From contig NZ_RCIO01000001.1 of assembly GCF_004000235.1 (NCBI RefSeq), forward strand, positions 744,001 through 808,000: a stretch of 64,000 nucleotides of DNA, read 5' to 3'. Position numbers and translations under genes: made by a program. This document shows, piece by piece, positions 44,844 to 54,103 of the stretch; positions within the stretch are counted from its first letter, which is position 1, and every line of letters starts with the position of its first letter. Origin of the DNA: Mesorhizobium sp. Z1-4 (GTDB lineage Bacteria; Pseudomonadota; Alphaproteobacteria; Rhizobiales; Rhizobiaceae). Below the pieces are notes generated by a model that did not search any database, was not told the DNA's origin, and was given only the letters and a program-made list of their open reading frames with translations.

Positions 44844-45886
44844 CGCGAAATTTCCTGTAGGAATTCATAGCCTGTATTGCGAATACATGCGGCCCGGTGC
44901 GCCGGCTGGCATTCGACAAGGCTCGGAACAGCCGTTGCACAGGCGGGGCGCGCATAACCGCAGCGCGGTTCGAAACGGCATCCGGGCGGCAGGTCGAAGA
45001 TCGGCGGCACGGTTCCCCTGATTGCCTCCAACCTTTCCTCGTCGCGATCGACCGGCGGAATGCTCGCAAGCAGGCCCTCGGTGTATGGATGCAGCGGCTG
45101 AGAGAAAATCGTTTCGGCCTTGGCGTCCTCGAGCACCTGCCCGAGATACATGATCATGACGCGGTCGGTGAACGCCGACACCACACCGAGATCGTGGCTG
45201 ATCAGGATGATCCCCATCTTGTACTCGTCCTGCAGGTCGAGCATCAGGTCCAGAATCTGGGCCTGCACGGTCACATCGAGCGCCGTTGTCGGTTCGTCCG
45301 CGATCAGCAGCCTGGGCCTGCAGATCAGCGCCATCGCGATCATCACGCGCTGGCGCATCCCGCCCGACAGCCGATGCGGAAAATCGTCCATGCGCTGCTC
45401 GGGCGAAGGAATTCCGACGCGCCGCAAAGCCTCGATGCCGCGCTCGCGCGCTTCGCGCCGCCCGACCTTCAAATGCCTGCGAACCGTTTCCATGATCTGG
45501 TCCCCGACGGTCAGCACCGGGTTGAGCGCAGTCATGGGCTCCTGGAAAATCATGCCCATCGAGGCACCACGCAGCTCTTCCAGCCTGGCATCGCTGGCGC
45601 CGAGCAAATCTTCGCCATTCAGCCGCAGCCGGTCCGCCGCGATCACGCCGTTTTTGGGTAGCAGCCGCATGATGGAGAGCGCGGTCATGCTTTTGCCCGA
45701 GCCGGATTCGCCGACGATTCCAAGGATTTCGCCGGGCGAAAGCGAGAAGGACAGACCGTCGACAATGTTCACGCCGCTGAACGAAACGCGAAGATTTTCG
45801 ACCTCCAGAAGCAGACCGGCTCCAGCCTCGGCCGCCGCGCTCCGCTTTTCGTTTTCATCGACTTCAGCGTTCAATGTTCCACCCAA
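44840..45886 (-). CDS. Oligopeptide/dipeptide-type ABC transporter ATPase DppD
   Basis: About 348 residues: Walker [21 protein letters not shown]-loop [12 protein letters not shown], signature [15 protein letters not shown], Walker [14 protein letters not shown]-loop [12 protein letters not shown] and the C-terminal cysteine motif [15 protein letters not shown]. No in-frame ATG exists before the ATPase core and a stop lies just upstream, so the start must be a TTG, at 45886 or at 45874. The N-terminal 20 residues are therefore uncertain. It is the first gene of the dppD-dppF-sulfatase operon, behind GntR-type site B. Confidence 0.88.
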   Translation of the reverse strand: MGGTLNAEVDENEKRSAAAEAGAGLLLEVENLRVSFSGVNIVDGLSFSLSPGEILGIVGESGSGKSMTALSIMRLLPKNGVIAADRLRLNGEDLLGASDARLEELRGASMGMIFQEPMTALNPVLTVGDQIMETVRRHLKVGRREARERGIEALRRVGIPSPEQRMDDFPHRLSGGMRQRVMIAMALICRPRLLIADEPTTALDVTVQAQILDLMLDLQDEYKMGIILISHDLGVVSAFTDRVMIMYLGQVLEDAKAETIFSQPLHPYTEGLLASIPPVDRDEERLEAIRGTVPPIFDLPPGCRFEPRCGYARPACATAVPSLVECQPAHRAACIRNTGYEFLQEISR

Positions 45887-45909
45887 AAACCGTCTTCATC
45901 AGATTCATG

Positions 45910-45929
45910 ATTGTATACTATTATACGAT
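45910..45929. promoter_or_regulatory. GntR-type operator B (divergent promoters)
   Basis: ATTGTATACTATTATACGAT, 20 bases with near-perfect dyad symmetry, 24 bases upstream of the dppD start and 91 bases upstream of sulfatase 3. It matches site C at 17 of 20 positions. Its place near the dppD start codon suggests it overlaps the promoter or the mRNA start. Confidence 0.75.
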
Positions 45930-46020
45930 TTGCAAGGATAGACCCATAGAGAATGTCCGTCTCGGAACGGGTGTTCCGGCCTGAGAATCCCACCGTATTA
46001 CCCAACCAGGGGCGAAAAAG

Positions 46021-47475
46021 ATGAACAAGCCGAACATAATAGTGGTCCTGGTCGATCAGATGCGGCGGGATGCGATGAGCTGCGCAGGCGACCCGAATGT
46101 GCGCACACCCAACCTGGACCGAATGGCCCAGAACGGCGTCCGCTTCACCTCGGCTTGCGCGACGTTTCCGGCCTGCGTGCCATTTCGCTTCTCGATGATC
46201 ACCGGCCAATATGCTCATTCGCGCAACGTTCCGGCACTTGGTTTCAGGCTATCACCAGCCGAACGGACAATCGGGGACGCGCTGAAAGACGAGGGTTACG
46301 CTACCGCCTATATCGGCAAATGGCACCTTTATTCGGCCTATGGAGTGAGCGGCGGACTGACCCTCTCGCAGGCGTGCCGCACTCCGATCCCGGCCAGCCA
46401 TCGGCGTGGCTTCGACTACTGGCGGGGCTTCGAGCTGCGCAATGAATTCTACGATACCTACTATTTCGCAAACGACGATCCGCAGCCCCGCCGGATCGAT
46501 GGCTATCAGACGGACGGGCTGTTCTCGCTTGCTCTGGAGTATCTGGAAAAAGACCGCAGCGGCGACCAACCCTTTGTCCTGATGCTGTCGGTCGAGGCAC
46601 CGCACCCGCCCTTCACTGCTCCGGAGGACAGCCTTCGGCGCGTTCGCGATCGGGGCCCCCTGTTGTTTCGGCCTAATGTCGACCTTGGCGGCATCAGGTT
46701 TTTTCCGCCCGAATGGTTTGAAGAAAGCGGCCCGGCCGGGAAAGTGGACCCGGACGACCCGGCTTCGGTTGAGCGCGTCGCGGAGGCCAACATGCAAGCC
46801 TATTACGCGATGATCGAGAGAATCGACGACAATATGGGCCGGTTGAATGCGGCGCTTGAGAAGGAAGGCCTGGCGGACAATACCGTGGTCGTATTCCTGT
46901 CCGACCACGGCGAGCTCGGGGGCAGCCACGGCATGCTGGGCAAAGCCGAGCCATGGGAAGAATCGGTCGGAATTCCCCTGATCGTTTCAGGCCCGGAAGC
47001 TCTGGTTGCGCGGCGCGGGCAAACCGCCTCGGTCCCGGTCAATACGGAGGATCTCTTCCCGACGTTCCTGGGGCTTGCCGGAGGAAAGGCCGGCGATGGC
47101 CTGCCCGGCATGGATATCTCGCCTTTCATTCGCGGTGAAACAGGGGAACCGGACCGACGAGGCGTACTGCTTGAATTCGTGACGGAGACCCGTGCCAATC
47201 GCAGCTACTATGACGAGACGTGGCGAGGTGTGCGGACCGCGCGCTATAAATATACGGTGATCGGAGACCGGACAGGCGCCCGGCCCTGGCAGCTGTTCGA
47301 CCTGCATACCGACCCCCATGAAATGGACAATCTGGTCGATCGGCCCGAACACGCCGCACTGGCGCGTGACATGCATCGCCGCCTCTGCGAATTGCTGGAC
47401 GCCACGGGCGACGATTTTGCCCTGGCCGGTTCTTTCGGGATCGAAGCGCGCAACACCGTTGCGCCCGTTGCCTAG
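46021..47475 (+). CDS. Sulfatase 3 (cytoplasmic, atypical CVPFR site)
   Basis: 484 residues with GGGGCGAAAAAG directly before the ATG. The N-terminus KPNIIVVLVDQMRRD gives the metal Asp with no signal peptide. The formylglycine site is CVPFR (Cys52): Cys, Pro and Arg are kept, but Phe replaces the usual Ser/Ala. It is followed by FSMITGQYAHSRN. IGKWHLYSAYG, SVEAPHPPFTAPEDS and LSDHGELGGSHGMLGKAEPWEES supply the His, Asp and Lys residues. It stands alone between site B and the convergent GntR gene. FGE recognises C-x-P-x-R, so maturation is still expected, probably by the FGE at 51921. Confidence 0.88.
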   Translation: MNKPNIIVVLVDQMRRDAMSCAGDPNVRTPNLDRMAQNGVRFTSACATFPACVPFRFSMITGQYAHSRNVPALGFRLSPAERTIGDALKDEGYATAYIGKWHLYSAYGVSGGLTLSQACRTPIPASHRRGFDYWRGFELRNEFYDTYYFANDDPQPRRIDGYQTDGLFSLALEYLEKDRSGDQPFVLMLSVEAPHPPFTAPEDSLRRVRDRGPLLFRPNVDLGGIRFFPPEWFEESGPAGKVDPDDPASVERVAEANMQAYYAMIERIDDNMGRLNAALEKEGLADNTVVVFLSDHGELGGSHGMLGKAEPWEESVGIPLIVSGPEALVARRGQTASVPVNTEDLFPTFLGLAGGKAGDGLPGMDISPFIRGETGEPDRRGVLLEFVTETRANRSYYDETWRGVRTARYKYTVIGDRTGARPWQLFDLHTDPHEMDNLVDRPEHAALARDMHRRLCELLDATGDDFALAGSFGIEARNTVAPVA

Positions 47476-47505
47476 TCCGGTTGCGCCGCAAAGCGCACCG
47501 GCGGC

Positions 47506-48264
47506 TCAGCTGGCCTTGCGCCGGCTCTCCAGCTTGCGGAGCTGCTCGACCAGCTTCTCGTAATCGACGGCGCGCGAATAATCGAGGATGTGGACCTCCA
47601 TCAGGCTGTCGAACGCTTCGATATCTCCCCGGCGGATCGCTTCGATGACGTCGTCATGCTCGGCAACAATACTCTTCACGCCTTTTTTCAGGGTCGAAAG
47701 GCCGAATATGATGGTCAGCTGCCTCGAAAGCGGTTCCCAGGCGCGGACGAGAATATCGTTCTGCGACAGCTGGCAGAGGCAGTGATGAAACTCGGTGTCG
47801 AGGCGGGCAACCTGAAAACTGTCGCCGGCGTCCGCCGCGGCGTGCATGCGCTTCAGAACTTCTTCCAGTGGCGCAAGAACCGACGGGTCGACCCGCGCCC
47901 GATTAATCACCTCGCCCCCGGCCAGCTTCTCCAGAGCCAACCTGACCTTCAGCGACTTTTCGAGACGGTCGATATTGACGCTCATCAGGCGCATGCCTCG
48001 ATAACGTTCGCTGACGACAACACCCTGGCTCTCCAACAGACGCAGCGCTTCGCGAACGGGAATTCGGCTGACATTCAGCGAGCGGGCCACCTCCGCCTCC
48101 ACGATGCGGTCGCCGGGAAGGAAGACGCCCATAGCGGTGGCCTCCACAATCGCGTCAACTACTTGATCTACAAGTGTTTTCGCAGACAGCGGCGTGAGCG
48201 TAGCGAGTTTGCTGGACGTCTTTTGCGTGGTGTCGGTCGGCATGTTCGGCGAATTCCTTGACAT
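47506..48264 (-). CDS. GntR family regulator, FCD (FadR-like) subfamily
   Basis: 252 residues; AGGA lies upstream of the ATG at 48264 (a second ATG at 48243 is possible). The winged helix contains GVFLPGDRIVEAEVARSLNVSRIPVREALRLLESQGVV, the GntR signature. The C-terminal all-helical FCD domain carries the metal/ligand residues in VARLDTEFHHCLCQLS and AEHDDVIEAIRRGD. It lies at the centre of the sulfatase/enolase/Dpp block. A palindrome 17 bases before its own start matches two others in the block, so it is the likely local repressor, released by a pathway intermediate such as a carboxylic acid. Confidence 0.92.
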   Translation of the reverse strand: MSRNSPNMPTDTTQKTSSKLATLTPLSAKTLVDQVVDAIVEATAMGVFLPGDRIVEAEVARSLNVSRIPVREALRLLESQGVVVSERYRGMRLMSVNIDRLEKSLKVRLALEKLAGGEVINRARVDPSVLAPLEEVLKRMHAAADAGDSFQVARLDTEFHHCLCQLSQNDILVRAWEPLSRQLTIIFGLSTLKKGVKSIVAEHDDVIEAIRRGDIEAFDSLMEVHILDYSRAVDYEKLVEQLRKLESRRKAS

Positions 48265-48281
48265 TCAGGTCCTATGCGAAC

Positions 48282-48301
48282 ATTGTATACGATAATACGA
48301 T
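48282..48301. promoter_or_regulatory. GntR-type operator C (gntR and dppA promoters)
   Basis: ATTGTATACGATAATACGAT, followed at once by an extra half-site (TATACGA, 48302-48308). It is 17 bases upstream of the GntR gene and 100 bases upstream of dppA. The extra half-site means two overlapping registers can be read, which might let two dimers bind and make autoregulation stronger than at sites A and B. Confidence 0.75.
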
Positions 48302-48401
48302 TATACGAAATCCTTAGAGGCACCGATATAGCGGCAATGGGCCGTAAACCACAAGTCTCTGAGGGCGCCACATACCAATCCAACAGGGAGCTAGAGAGAA
48401 A

Positions 48402-49973
48402 ATGGGAGTGCATCGCCGACTGAAAACGATGGGACGGGTGCTAACCGTGACTGGGGCGCTCGCCCTTTCGGTAGCATTTTTCCCGAGTGACGCCCTGGCC
48501 CAGACGATGGGTGGCGACGTCATTGTCGTACAGGGTTCCAACCCACCAAGCCTCGACGCGATGTCGACGTCTTCTCAGGCTTCGCGCAACATCAACATGA
48601 ACATCTACGAGACGCTGTACGGCTTCAGCGAGGGCATAACACCAATCCCGATTCTCGCCGAAGACTGCATCATCTCCGATGACGGGCTGACCTACCGCTT
48701 CCCGCTTCGCAAGGGCGTCAAGTTCCACAACGGCGATGAGATGACCGCCGCAGACGTCAAAGCCTCGCTCGAGCGCTACCGCAAAGTCGGCGCGACCGGC
48801 AACCTCCTCGACCCGGTCGAAAGCATCGAAATCACCGGCGACTACGAAGTCACGTTCACGATGAAGAAGGCGACACCGACCTTCCTGGAGGCCTTCTCGT
48901 CGCCGCGTGCTCCGGCAGTTATCATTCCGGAGGAAGACGCAGACACCGAAGCCGGCAAGAACAGCTTCGTTGGCACCGGCCCGTACAAATATGTCGAATA
49001 TGTTCCGGACAGCCATGTCAAACTGGAACGCTTCGCCGATTACAGCGCCGACACGCGCTATTCCGGCGTCGACGGCTTTGGCGGCAACAAGACTGCCTAT
49101 TTCGATACGGTCACCTTCCGTATCATCACCGAGCCCGGCGCACAGGTGGCGGCTCTCGAAGCCGGCGAAGTGCATATTCTCGAGCAGATTCCGGTGCCGT
49201 CGGCCCGGCGCCTGGAGAGCAACGCCGACATTGTCACCTACGAGAACATTCCGTGGGCGTTCAACACCTTCATCTTCAACATGAACGTGTCTCCGTCCGA
49301 CAACGTCAAATTCCGTGAAGCAGTGCAGGTGGCGCTGAACATGGAAGAGGTCATGGGCATCACAACGGAAGGGCTGTTCCAGCTCGACCACGGCTGGCAG
49401 TACGAAGGTACGACCTACGATGCAGGTGATATCGGCAAGGACTACTACAACCAGGCCGACGCCGAACGCGCCAAGGCACTGCTTGCCGAAGCGGGCTATG
49501 CCGGCGAGGAATTTTCCATCCTGACCGATGGGAACATCCCCGGTCACTCCAAATCGGCCATCGTGATCGCCGAGCAGCTGAACGCGATCGGCATCAACGC
49601 TGTCGTCAATCAGGTCGACTGGCCGACTGCCCTGAAGATCAGGCTGCAGCCCGAGGGCTGGAACGGCTGGACGCTGCAGATGGGCATCGAGCCCTATCTC
49701 GGCCCGGTTGGCCTGATCGCCACGCTCACCGGCGAGAAGCCGCACTTCATCAAGAACGACCCGCAGCTCGACGCGCTTTATGAAGAGCTGATCTCGGGCA
49801 CCACGGTGGAAGCCCGAAAGGAGACCTTCGCGAAGATCCAGACGCGCCTCTACGAGTTCTTCGGCGTGGTCAAGCTCGGCAATATCGGACTGATGCAGGC
49901 CAGCCGTTCTTCGGTGAAAGGGTTCAAGCCGTTCCGTTTTCCGCGCATGTACAATGTGTGGTTCGAAGGCTGA
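48402..49973 (+). CDS. Dpp-type ABC transporter substrate-binding protein (family 5)
   Basis: 523 residues. A signal peptide (1 to about 34, ending SDALAQ) sends it to the periplasm. Family-5 blocks are PSLDAMSTSSQASRNINMNIYETL, YRFPLRKGVKFHNGDEMTAADVKASLERY, GTGPYKYVEYVPDSHVKLERF and FNMNVSPSDNVKFREAVQVALNMEEVM. These receptors bind di- and oligopeptides but also oligosaccharides and opines, and the ligand pocket cannot be read here. GGAGCTAGAGAG precedes the ATG. The permeases DppB and DppC follow after a strong hairpin, and the ATPases are in the site B operon. Confidence 0.92.
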   Translation: MGVHRRLKTMGRVLTVTGALALSVAFFPSDALAQTMGGDVIVVQGSNPPSLDAMSTSSQASRNINMNIYETLYGFSEGITPIPILAEDCIISDDGLTYRFPLRKGVKFHNGDEMTAADVKASLERYRKVGATGNLLDPVESIEITGDYEVTFTMKKATPTFLEAFSSPRAPAVIIPEEDADTEAGKNSFVGTGPYKYVEYVPDSHVKLERFADYSADTRYSGVDGFGGNKTAYFDTVTFRIITEPGAQVAALEAGEVHILEQIPVPSARRLESNADIVTYENIPWAFNTFIFNMNVSPSDNVKFREAVQVALNMEEVMGITTEGLFQLDHGWQYEGTTYDAGDIGKDYYNQADAERAKALLAEAGYAGEEFSILTDGNIPGHSKSAIVIAEQLNAIGINAVVNQVDWPTALKIRLQPEGWNGWTLQMGIEPYLGPVGLIATLTGEKPHFIKNDPQLDALYEELISGTTVEARKETFAKIQTRLYEFFGVVKLGNIGLMQASRSSVKGFKPFRFPRMYNVWFEG

Positions 49974-49993
49974 ACACACTCTAGTATGACAAC

Positions 49994-50026
49994 GCCGCCG
50001 GGGAGTGCATCGCATTCCCCGGCGGC
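49994..50026 (+). promoter_or_regulatory. Stable intercistronic hairpin between dppA and dppB
   Basis: An 11-bp perfect GC-rich stem (GCCGCCGGGGA at 49994-50004 with its complement at 50016-50026) and an 11-base loop, with no T run. Hairpins in this place commonly protect the binding-protein mRNA and lower expression of the membrane subunits. Confidence 0.7.
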
Positions 50027-50055
50027 CACGCGGACAAACATAGCAGGGGACTCCA

Positions 50056-51003
50056 TTGTTTCGGTTTGTCGTCGGGCGCCTCTTGAGTGCCATTCCCGTT
50101 CTACTTGTTGTTTCCGTCGTGACCTTCCTGATCATCTGGCTCGTGCCGGGTGATGTGACAGCTGAAATCGCGGGCGGCGACGCGACACCTGAAGAAATCG
50201 CCGCTATCCGGCAGAATCTCGGTCTGGACCGCCCTCTGCTCGAGCGGGCGCTGGCCTGGTATGGCCGGCTGCTGCAAGGCGACCTCGGACACTCATACCT
50301 GCTCAACCGTTCCGTGGCAGAGGCTGTATTCGAGCGGCTTCCGGTGACACTATCGCTGGCCGGGCTCGCACTGCTGATCTCGACCGCAATCGGCATGCTG
50401 CTGGGCATACTTGCCGCTGTCAGGCAAAACACCTGGCTCGATCAGGGCGCAATGGTCGTTGCACTGGTCGGACTTTCGGTTCCCGATTTCTGGTTCGGGA
50501 TCGTCATGATCATCCTGTTCGGCGTTTTCCTCGGCTGGTTTCCCACCGGCGGCTACGTTCCGATGACGGAGGATTTCTTCGGATGGGTCCAGTGCATGAC
50601 CCTCCCCGCATTGACGCTGGCGTTCACCCAGATGGGTGTCATTGCCCGCATGACGCGCTCAAGCATGCTGGACGTGCTCAATCAGGACTTCGTTCGTACG
50701 GCAAAGGCGAAGGGCATGCGCGCCCGTACGGTGATATTCAAACATGCGCTCAGAAACGCCCTGGTTCCGATCGTTACGGTGGTCGGGGTGATAACCGGCG
50801 TGCTGCTGAGCGGCGCGGTGGTGATCGAATCGGTCTTCTCATTGCCCGGTGTCGGACGCCTGATCATCGGGTCGATCCAGCGGCGCGACTTCCCGATCAT
50901 CCAGGGCGGGCTTCTGGTAACTGCCTTCATCTTCGTCTTCGTCAACATCATTGTCGACGTTCTCTACGTCTGGTTCGATCCAAGGGTTCGCGATGATCGC
51001 TGA
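50056..51003 (+). CDS. Dpp-type ABC transporter permease DppB
   Basis: 315 residues from a TTG start with AGGGG six bases before it. The DppB family start FRFVVGRLLSAIPVLLVVSVVTF leads into LVPGDVTAEIAGGDATPEEIAAIRQNLGLDRPLLER, GDLGHSYLLNRSVAEAVFERLPVTLSLAG and the EAA-loop region RTAKAKGMRARTVIFKHALRNALVPIVT. Six membrane spans are evident. It overlaps the dppC start by 11 bases. Confidence 0.93.
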   Translation: MFRFVVGRLLSAIPVLLVVSVVTFLIIWLVPGDVTAEIAGGDATPEEIAAIRQNLGLDRPLLERALAWYGRLLQGDLGHSYLLNRSVAEAVFERLPVTLSLAGLALLISTAIGMLLGILAAVRQNTWLDQGAMVVALVGLSVPDFWFGIVMIILFGVFLGWFPTGGYVPMTEDFFGWVQCMTLPALTLAFTQMGVIARMTRSSMLDVLNQDFVRTAKAKGMRARTVIFKHALRNALVPIVTVVGVITGVLLSGAVVIESVFSLPGVGRLIIGSIQRRDFPIIQGGLLVTAFIFVFVNIIVDVLYVWFDPRVRDDR

Positions 51004-51907
51004 CGCCAAAGCTTCCGACGACACGATTTCCCTCGGCGCCGAAATGGCGGCCGCGCGCCGCAGGCGCTGGCGGTTGCTGGCGGGCAGGCTGCTGGGGCAC
51101 CGGTCGTTCCTGTTCGGACTGGTTATCCTCGGCATTTTCTTCGGGCTCGCGATTTTCGCCGACCTGCTGGCGCCCTACCCGCCGGACAAGAGCGACTACC
51201 GCTCGATACTGATGCCGCCGTCCTGGGAACACTGGTTCGGCACGGACGGCTTCGGCCGCGACATCGCAAGCCGGATCATCTACGGCACCCGCGTTTCACT
51301 GCGCATCGGCCTGGTCGTCGTCGTGACCACCGGCATTCTGGGTACGATCCTGGGCACGCTGGCGAGTTACGTGCGCTGGCTCGACGGCCTTATCATGCGC
51401 GGGCTGGACGGGCTGATGGCCTTTCCCGGCGTGCTTCTGGCAATCGCTCTGGCAGCGGCCCTTGGACCGTCGGAGATAAACGCGATCATAGCACTCACGA
51501 TCACCTTCACGCCGCGTACCGCGCGCATCGTGCGCGCCAGCGTACTCGTGGTCCAGGGCATGCAGTTCATCGAGGCCGCCCATGCCGTCGGTGCCAGTCA
51601 CGCGCGCATCATCTTCCGCTACATACTCGCGAACGCGCTGTCGCCGCTGATCGTCCAGCTCACCTTCGTGTTCGCCGTTTCGATCGTCGCTGAAGCCATA
51701 TTGAGCTTCCTCGGCGTCGGACCGCCGCCGCCCGCGCCATCCCTCGGCAACATCATCGCCGACGGGCGCACCTATATTCAGGAAGCATGGTGGATCGCCG
51801 TGTTCCCCGGCGTTGCAATCGCAGTCGCCGTTCTGAGCCTCAATCTGATGGGCGATGGCCTGCGCGACATCATCGATCCCCGGCAGCGCAATATGCGAGA
51901 CGCCTGA
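50993..51907 (+). CDS. Dpp-type ABC transporter permease DppC
   Basis: 304 residues from the ATG at 50993, inside the end of dppB, with AAGGG eight bases upstream. DppC features: an Arg-rich cytoplasmic N-terminus, then LAPYPPDKSDYRSILMPPSWEHWFGTDGFGRDIASRIIYGTRVSL, and the EAA loop FIEAAHAVGASHARIIFRYILANALSPLIV. Ends with the usual GDGLRDIIDPRQRNMRDA tail. It completes the channel with DppB. Confidence 0.93.
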   Translation: MIADAKASDDTISLGAEMAAARRRRWRLLAGRLLGHRSFLFGLVILGIFFGLAIFADLLAPYPPDKSDYRSILMPPSWEHWFGTDGFGRDIASRIIYGTRVSLRIGLVVVVTTGILGTILGTLASYVRWLDGLIMRGLDGLMAFPGVLLAIALAAALGPSEINAIIALTITFTPRTARIVRASVLVVQGMQFIEAAHAVGASHARIIFRYILANALSPLIVQLTFVFAVSIVAEAILSFLGVGPPPPAPSLGNIIADGRTYIQEAWWIAVFPGVAIAVAVLSLNLMGDGLRDIIDPRQRNMRDA

Positions 51908-51920
51908 GAGAGAGGCCGAA

Positions 51921-52916
51921 TTGGCGACGCGGACGCAACCGGTAGATGCTGCCTCGACCAGCCGGGTAGACAAACCCTGTTGCGTTCCGGCCGCAGGCGG
52001 GAGCCGCGCCGCCCAGCCGGAGAATTTCGCGTCAGGCTGCGCCGACCGCAGCGAAATCGTATGGATCGGCGCCAGCGACTCCACCGTGGGGACAGACAGT
52101 CCGCTTCTGGCGATCGACGGCGAAGGGCCGGCCCGCAAAGTCCGGCTTCGCCCATACGGCATCGACCGTTGTGCCGTCAGCAACCAGCGTTTCGCTGCCT
52201 TCGTGGCGGATACCGGCTATGTAACGGAGGCGGAAAAGTTCGGCTGGTCCTTCGTGTTCAAGGGTTTCGTGCAGCCGGCTCTTGTCCATACCCTGCCGGC
52301 CGCACCCGAGGCACCCTGGTGGATACGCATCGAGGGCGCATACTGGAAGCACCCCGAAGGCAAAGGGAGCCACATCGAGGACCGGGAGACCCATCCCGCG
52401 GTCCATGTGTCATGGGCGGATGCACGCGCATTTGCCTCCTGGGCAGGTGGGCGGCTGCCGAACGAAGCGGAGTGGGAAAACGCTGCGCGGGGGCGTTCCG
52501 GCGGTGTCTATCCATGGGGCGATCGCGAACCCGATGACAGTGCGTTTTTCCCCTGCAATATCTGGCAGGGGCGGTTTCCCGACATCAACGATGCCGCCGA
52601 CGGATATGCCGGTACGGCGCCAGTCGACAGCTTCGCGCCCAACGATTTCGGCCTCTACAATATGGTCGGCAACACCTGGGAGTGGTGTGAGGATCCGTTT
52701 CGCGTCAGGTCGCTCACGCGCGCCGCGAAAATTCGCAATCAGGTGGCGCGGTCGCAACAGCAGCGTTTGATGAAGGGCGGCTCCCACCTCTGTCACACAA
52801 GCTACTGCCACCGCTACCGCATCGCCGCACGTCTCGGCTGCCCGCCCGACAGCGCAACCGGCCATCTGGGCTTCCGCCTGGCATATGACGCGCGGCCAGA
52901 TTCCGCTCAGCCATGA
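51921..52916 (+). CDS. Formylglycine-generating enzyme (FGE/SUMF1 family)
   Basis: 331 residues from a TTG at 51921 with AGAGAGG five bases upstream, 13 bases after dppC. The FGE-sulfatase domain fills about 45-325. The C-terminal block LMKGGSHLCHTSYCHRYRIAA carries both copper/active-site cysteines (Cys291 and Cys296), followed by PPDSATGHLGFRLAYD, the pattern of true FGE rather than of the EgtB-like or decayed relatives. VHVSWADARAFASWAGGRLPNEAEWENAARG is the family's central signature. It needs oxygen and converts the sulfatase active-site Cys to formylglycine in the cytoplasm, matching three signal-less Cys-type sulfatases nearby. Confidence 0.93.
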   Translation: MATRTQPVDAASTSRVDKPCCVPAAGGSRAAQPENFASGCADRSEIVWIGASDSTVGTDSPLLAIDGEGPARKVRLRPYGIDRCAVSNQRFAAFVADTGYVTEAEKFGWSFVFKGFVQPALVHTLPAAPEAPWWIRIEGAYWKHPEGKGSHIEDRETHPAVHVSWADARAFASWAGGRLPNEAEWENAARGRSGGVYPWGDREPDDSAFFPCNIWQGRFPDINDAADGYAGTAPVDSFAPNDFGLYNMVGNTWEWCEDPFRVRSLTRAAKIRNQVARSQQQRLMKGGSHLCHTSYCHRYRIAARLGCPPDSATGHLGFRLAYDARPDSAQP

Positions 52917-53977
52917 GCGGCAAACCACGAACCGCGCTTCTTCGCTTGCTCAAGGTGGGTGCCGTTTTCGCGGTTGCATATGTTGCAGGCGCGGCTGCGA
53001 ATACGGTGGGCGTGCCGCTCGCATGGATGATCGGCCCAATGTTCGCAAGCGCCTTCATAACGCTGGCGATGAACGCATCTGCACCCCCCGTTTCCCTGCG
53101 CGTACTCGGCCAGTTGATCATCGGCGGCGCGCTCGGACTGCACCTGACGCCGGACGCGTTCGACCGAATATTGTCCAACGTGGTGCCAATTGTTGCCGGC
53201 GCGCTGACGCTGACCTTCATCGCGATCGCCTATGGCCTCGCGCAGGCCCGGTTCTTCGGAACCCATCGCGCAACCGCACTCTACGCCTCCGTGCCCGGCG
53301 GTCCGATTGAAATGGCGGTGCTTGCCGATCAGAATGGCGGGGACGGCGCAAAGACTGCCCTCGCGCAGACCTTGCGTATCGTCTTCGTCGTTCTTCTATT
53401 CCCGCCGATCATGACTCTGGCAGCCATACCGGGTTCGGCACCAGAAGCGATCGCAGGCGGGTGGCTCGATACGATTCTGCTTGTTCTTCTCGCGGCGGCA
53501 GCCGGAATTGCCGCCCATTTCGTGAGGCTGACCAGCCCGTTCTTTCTCGGGCCAATGATCGTGGTCGGCGCAATGGCCGCCTCGGGCGTCCCGCTCGACG
53601 GCCATCACGAAGGCGTCGTCCCCGCCGGGCAGATACTCATCGGCGTCTCGCTGGGCGCGATGTTCAGGCGAGACCTTTTTCGCGGTGCCCGTCAGTTTCT
53701 GGGTGGCCTCCTGTTTTCCACCCTGTTTCTCATATGCGCCTCCGCGCTGGTGTCGGTCGCGCTTTCGGCGGTATTTGACCTGGACCTTTCGACAATGGTC
53801 CTTGCCAATGCTCCGGGGGCTGTAACCGAGATGGTCATCACCGCCGAAGTGCTGCATCTCGACGTTGCCATGGTTGCCAGCTTCCAGTTTGTCAGGGTCA
53901 TGATCGCGCTGCTTATCGTCGACTTTATCAACTACCTGATGCAACGGCCCAGGGGACGCGGGGCGCGATCCCCGTAA
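52913..53977 (+). CDS. AbrB family membrane protein (putative transporter)
   Basis: 354 residues with about ten membrane spans in two similar halves, each with the AbrB-type motif (VPLAWMIGPMFASA in the first; TSPFFLGPMIVVGAMAA in the second) and the ASVPGGPIEMAVLADQNGGD block. The start overlaps the FGE stop by four bases. The family (PF05145-like, once annotated as ammonia monooxygenase regulators) is thought to transport small compounds. In this operon it could export a product such as sulfate or an organic acid, or import an alternative substrate; nothing decides this. Confidence 0.8.
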   Translation: MSGKPRTALLRLLKVGAVFAVAYVAGAAANTVGVPLAWMIGPMFASAFITLAMNASAPPVSLRVLGQLIIGGALGLHLTPDAFDRILSNVVPIVAGALTLTFIAIAYGLAQARFFGTHRATALYASVPGGPIEMAVLADQNGGDGAKTALAQTLRIVFVVLLFPPIMTLAAIPGSAPEAIAGGWLDTILLVLLAAAAGIAAHFVRLTSPFFLGPMIVVGAMAASGVPLDGHHEGVVPAGQILIGVSLGAMFRRDLFRGARQFLGGLLFSTLFLICASALVSVALSAVFDLDLSTMVLANAPGAVTEMVITAEVLHLDVAMVASFQFVRVMIALLIVDFINYLMQRPRGRGARSP

Positions 53978-54103
53978 ATGCCCATCCGCCGGCAGCAGGC
54001 TGTGTAGGCGCATTCGATGCGCAACTCGCCCGCCGCAAAGGCCCGGACTGGAAATTTCGCTCCCGGCGTCGTATCCGGGTTTGTCCCAAATATCGGAGCC
54101 GCC

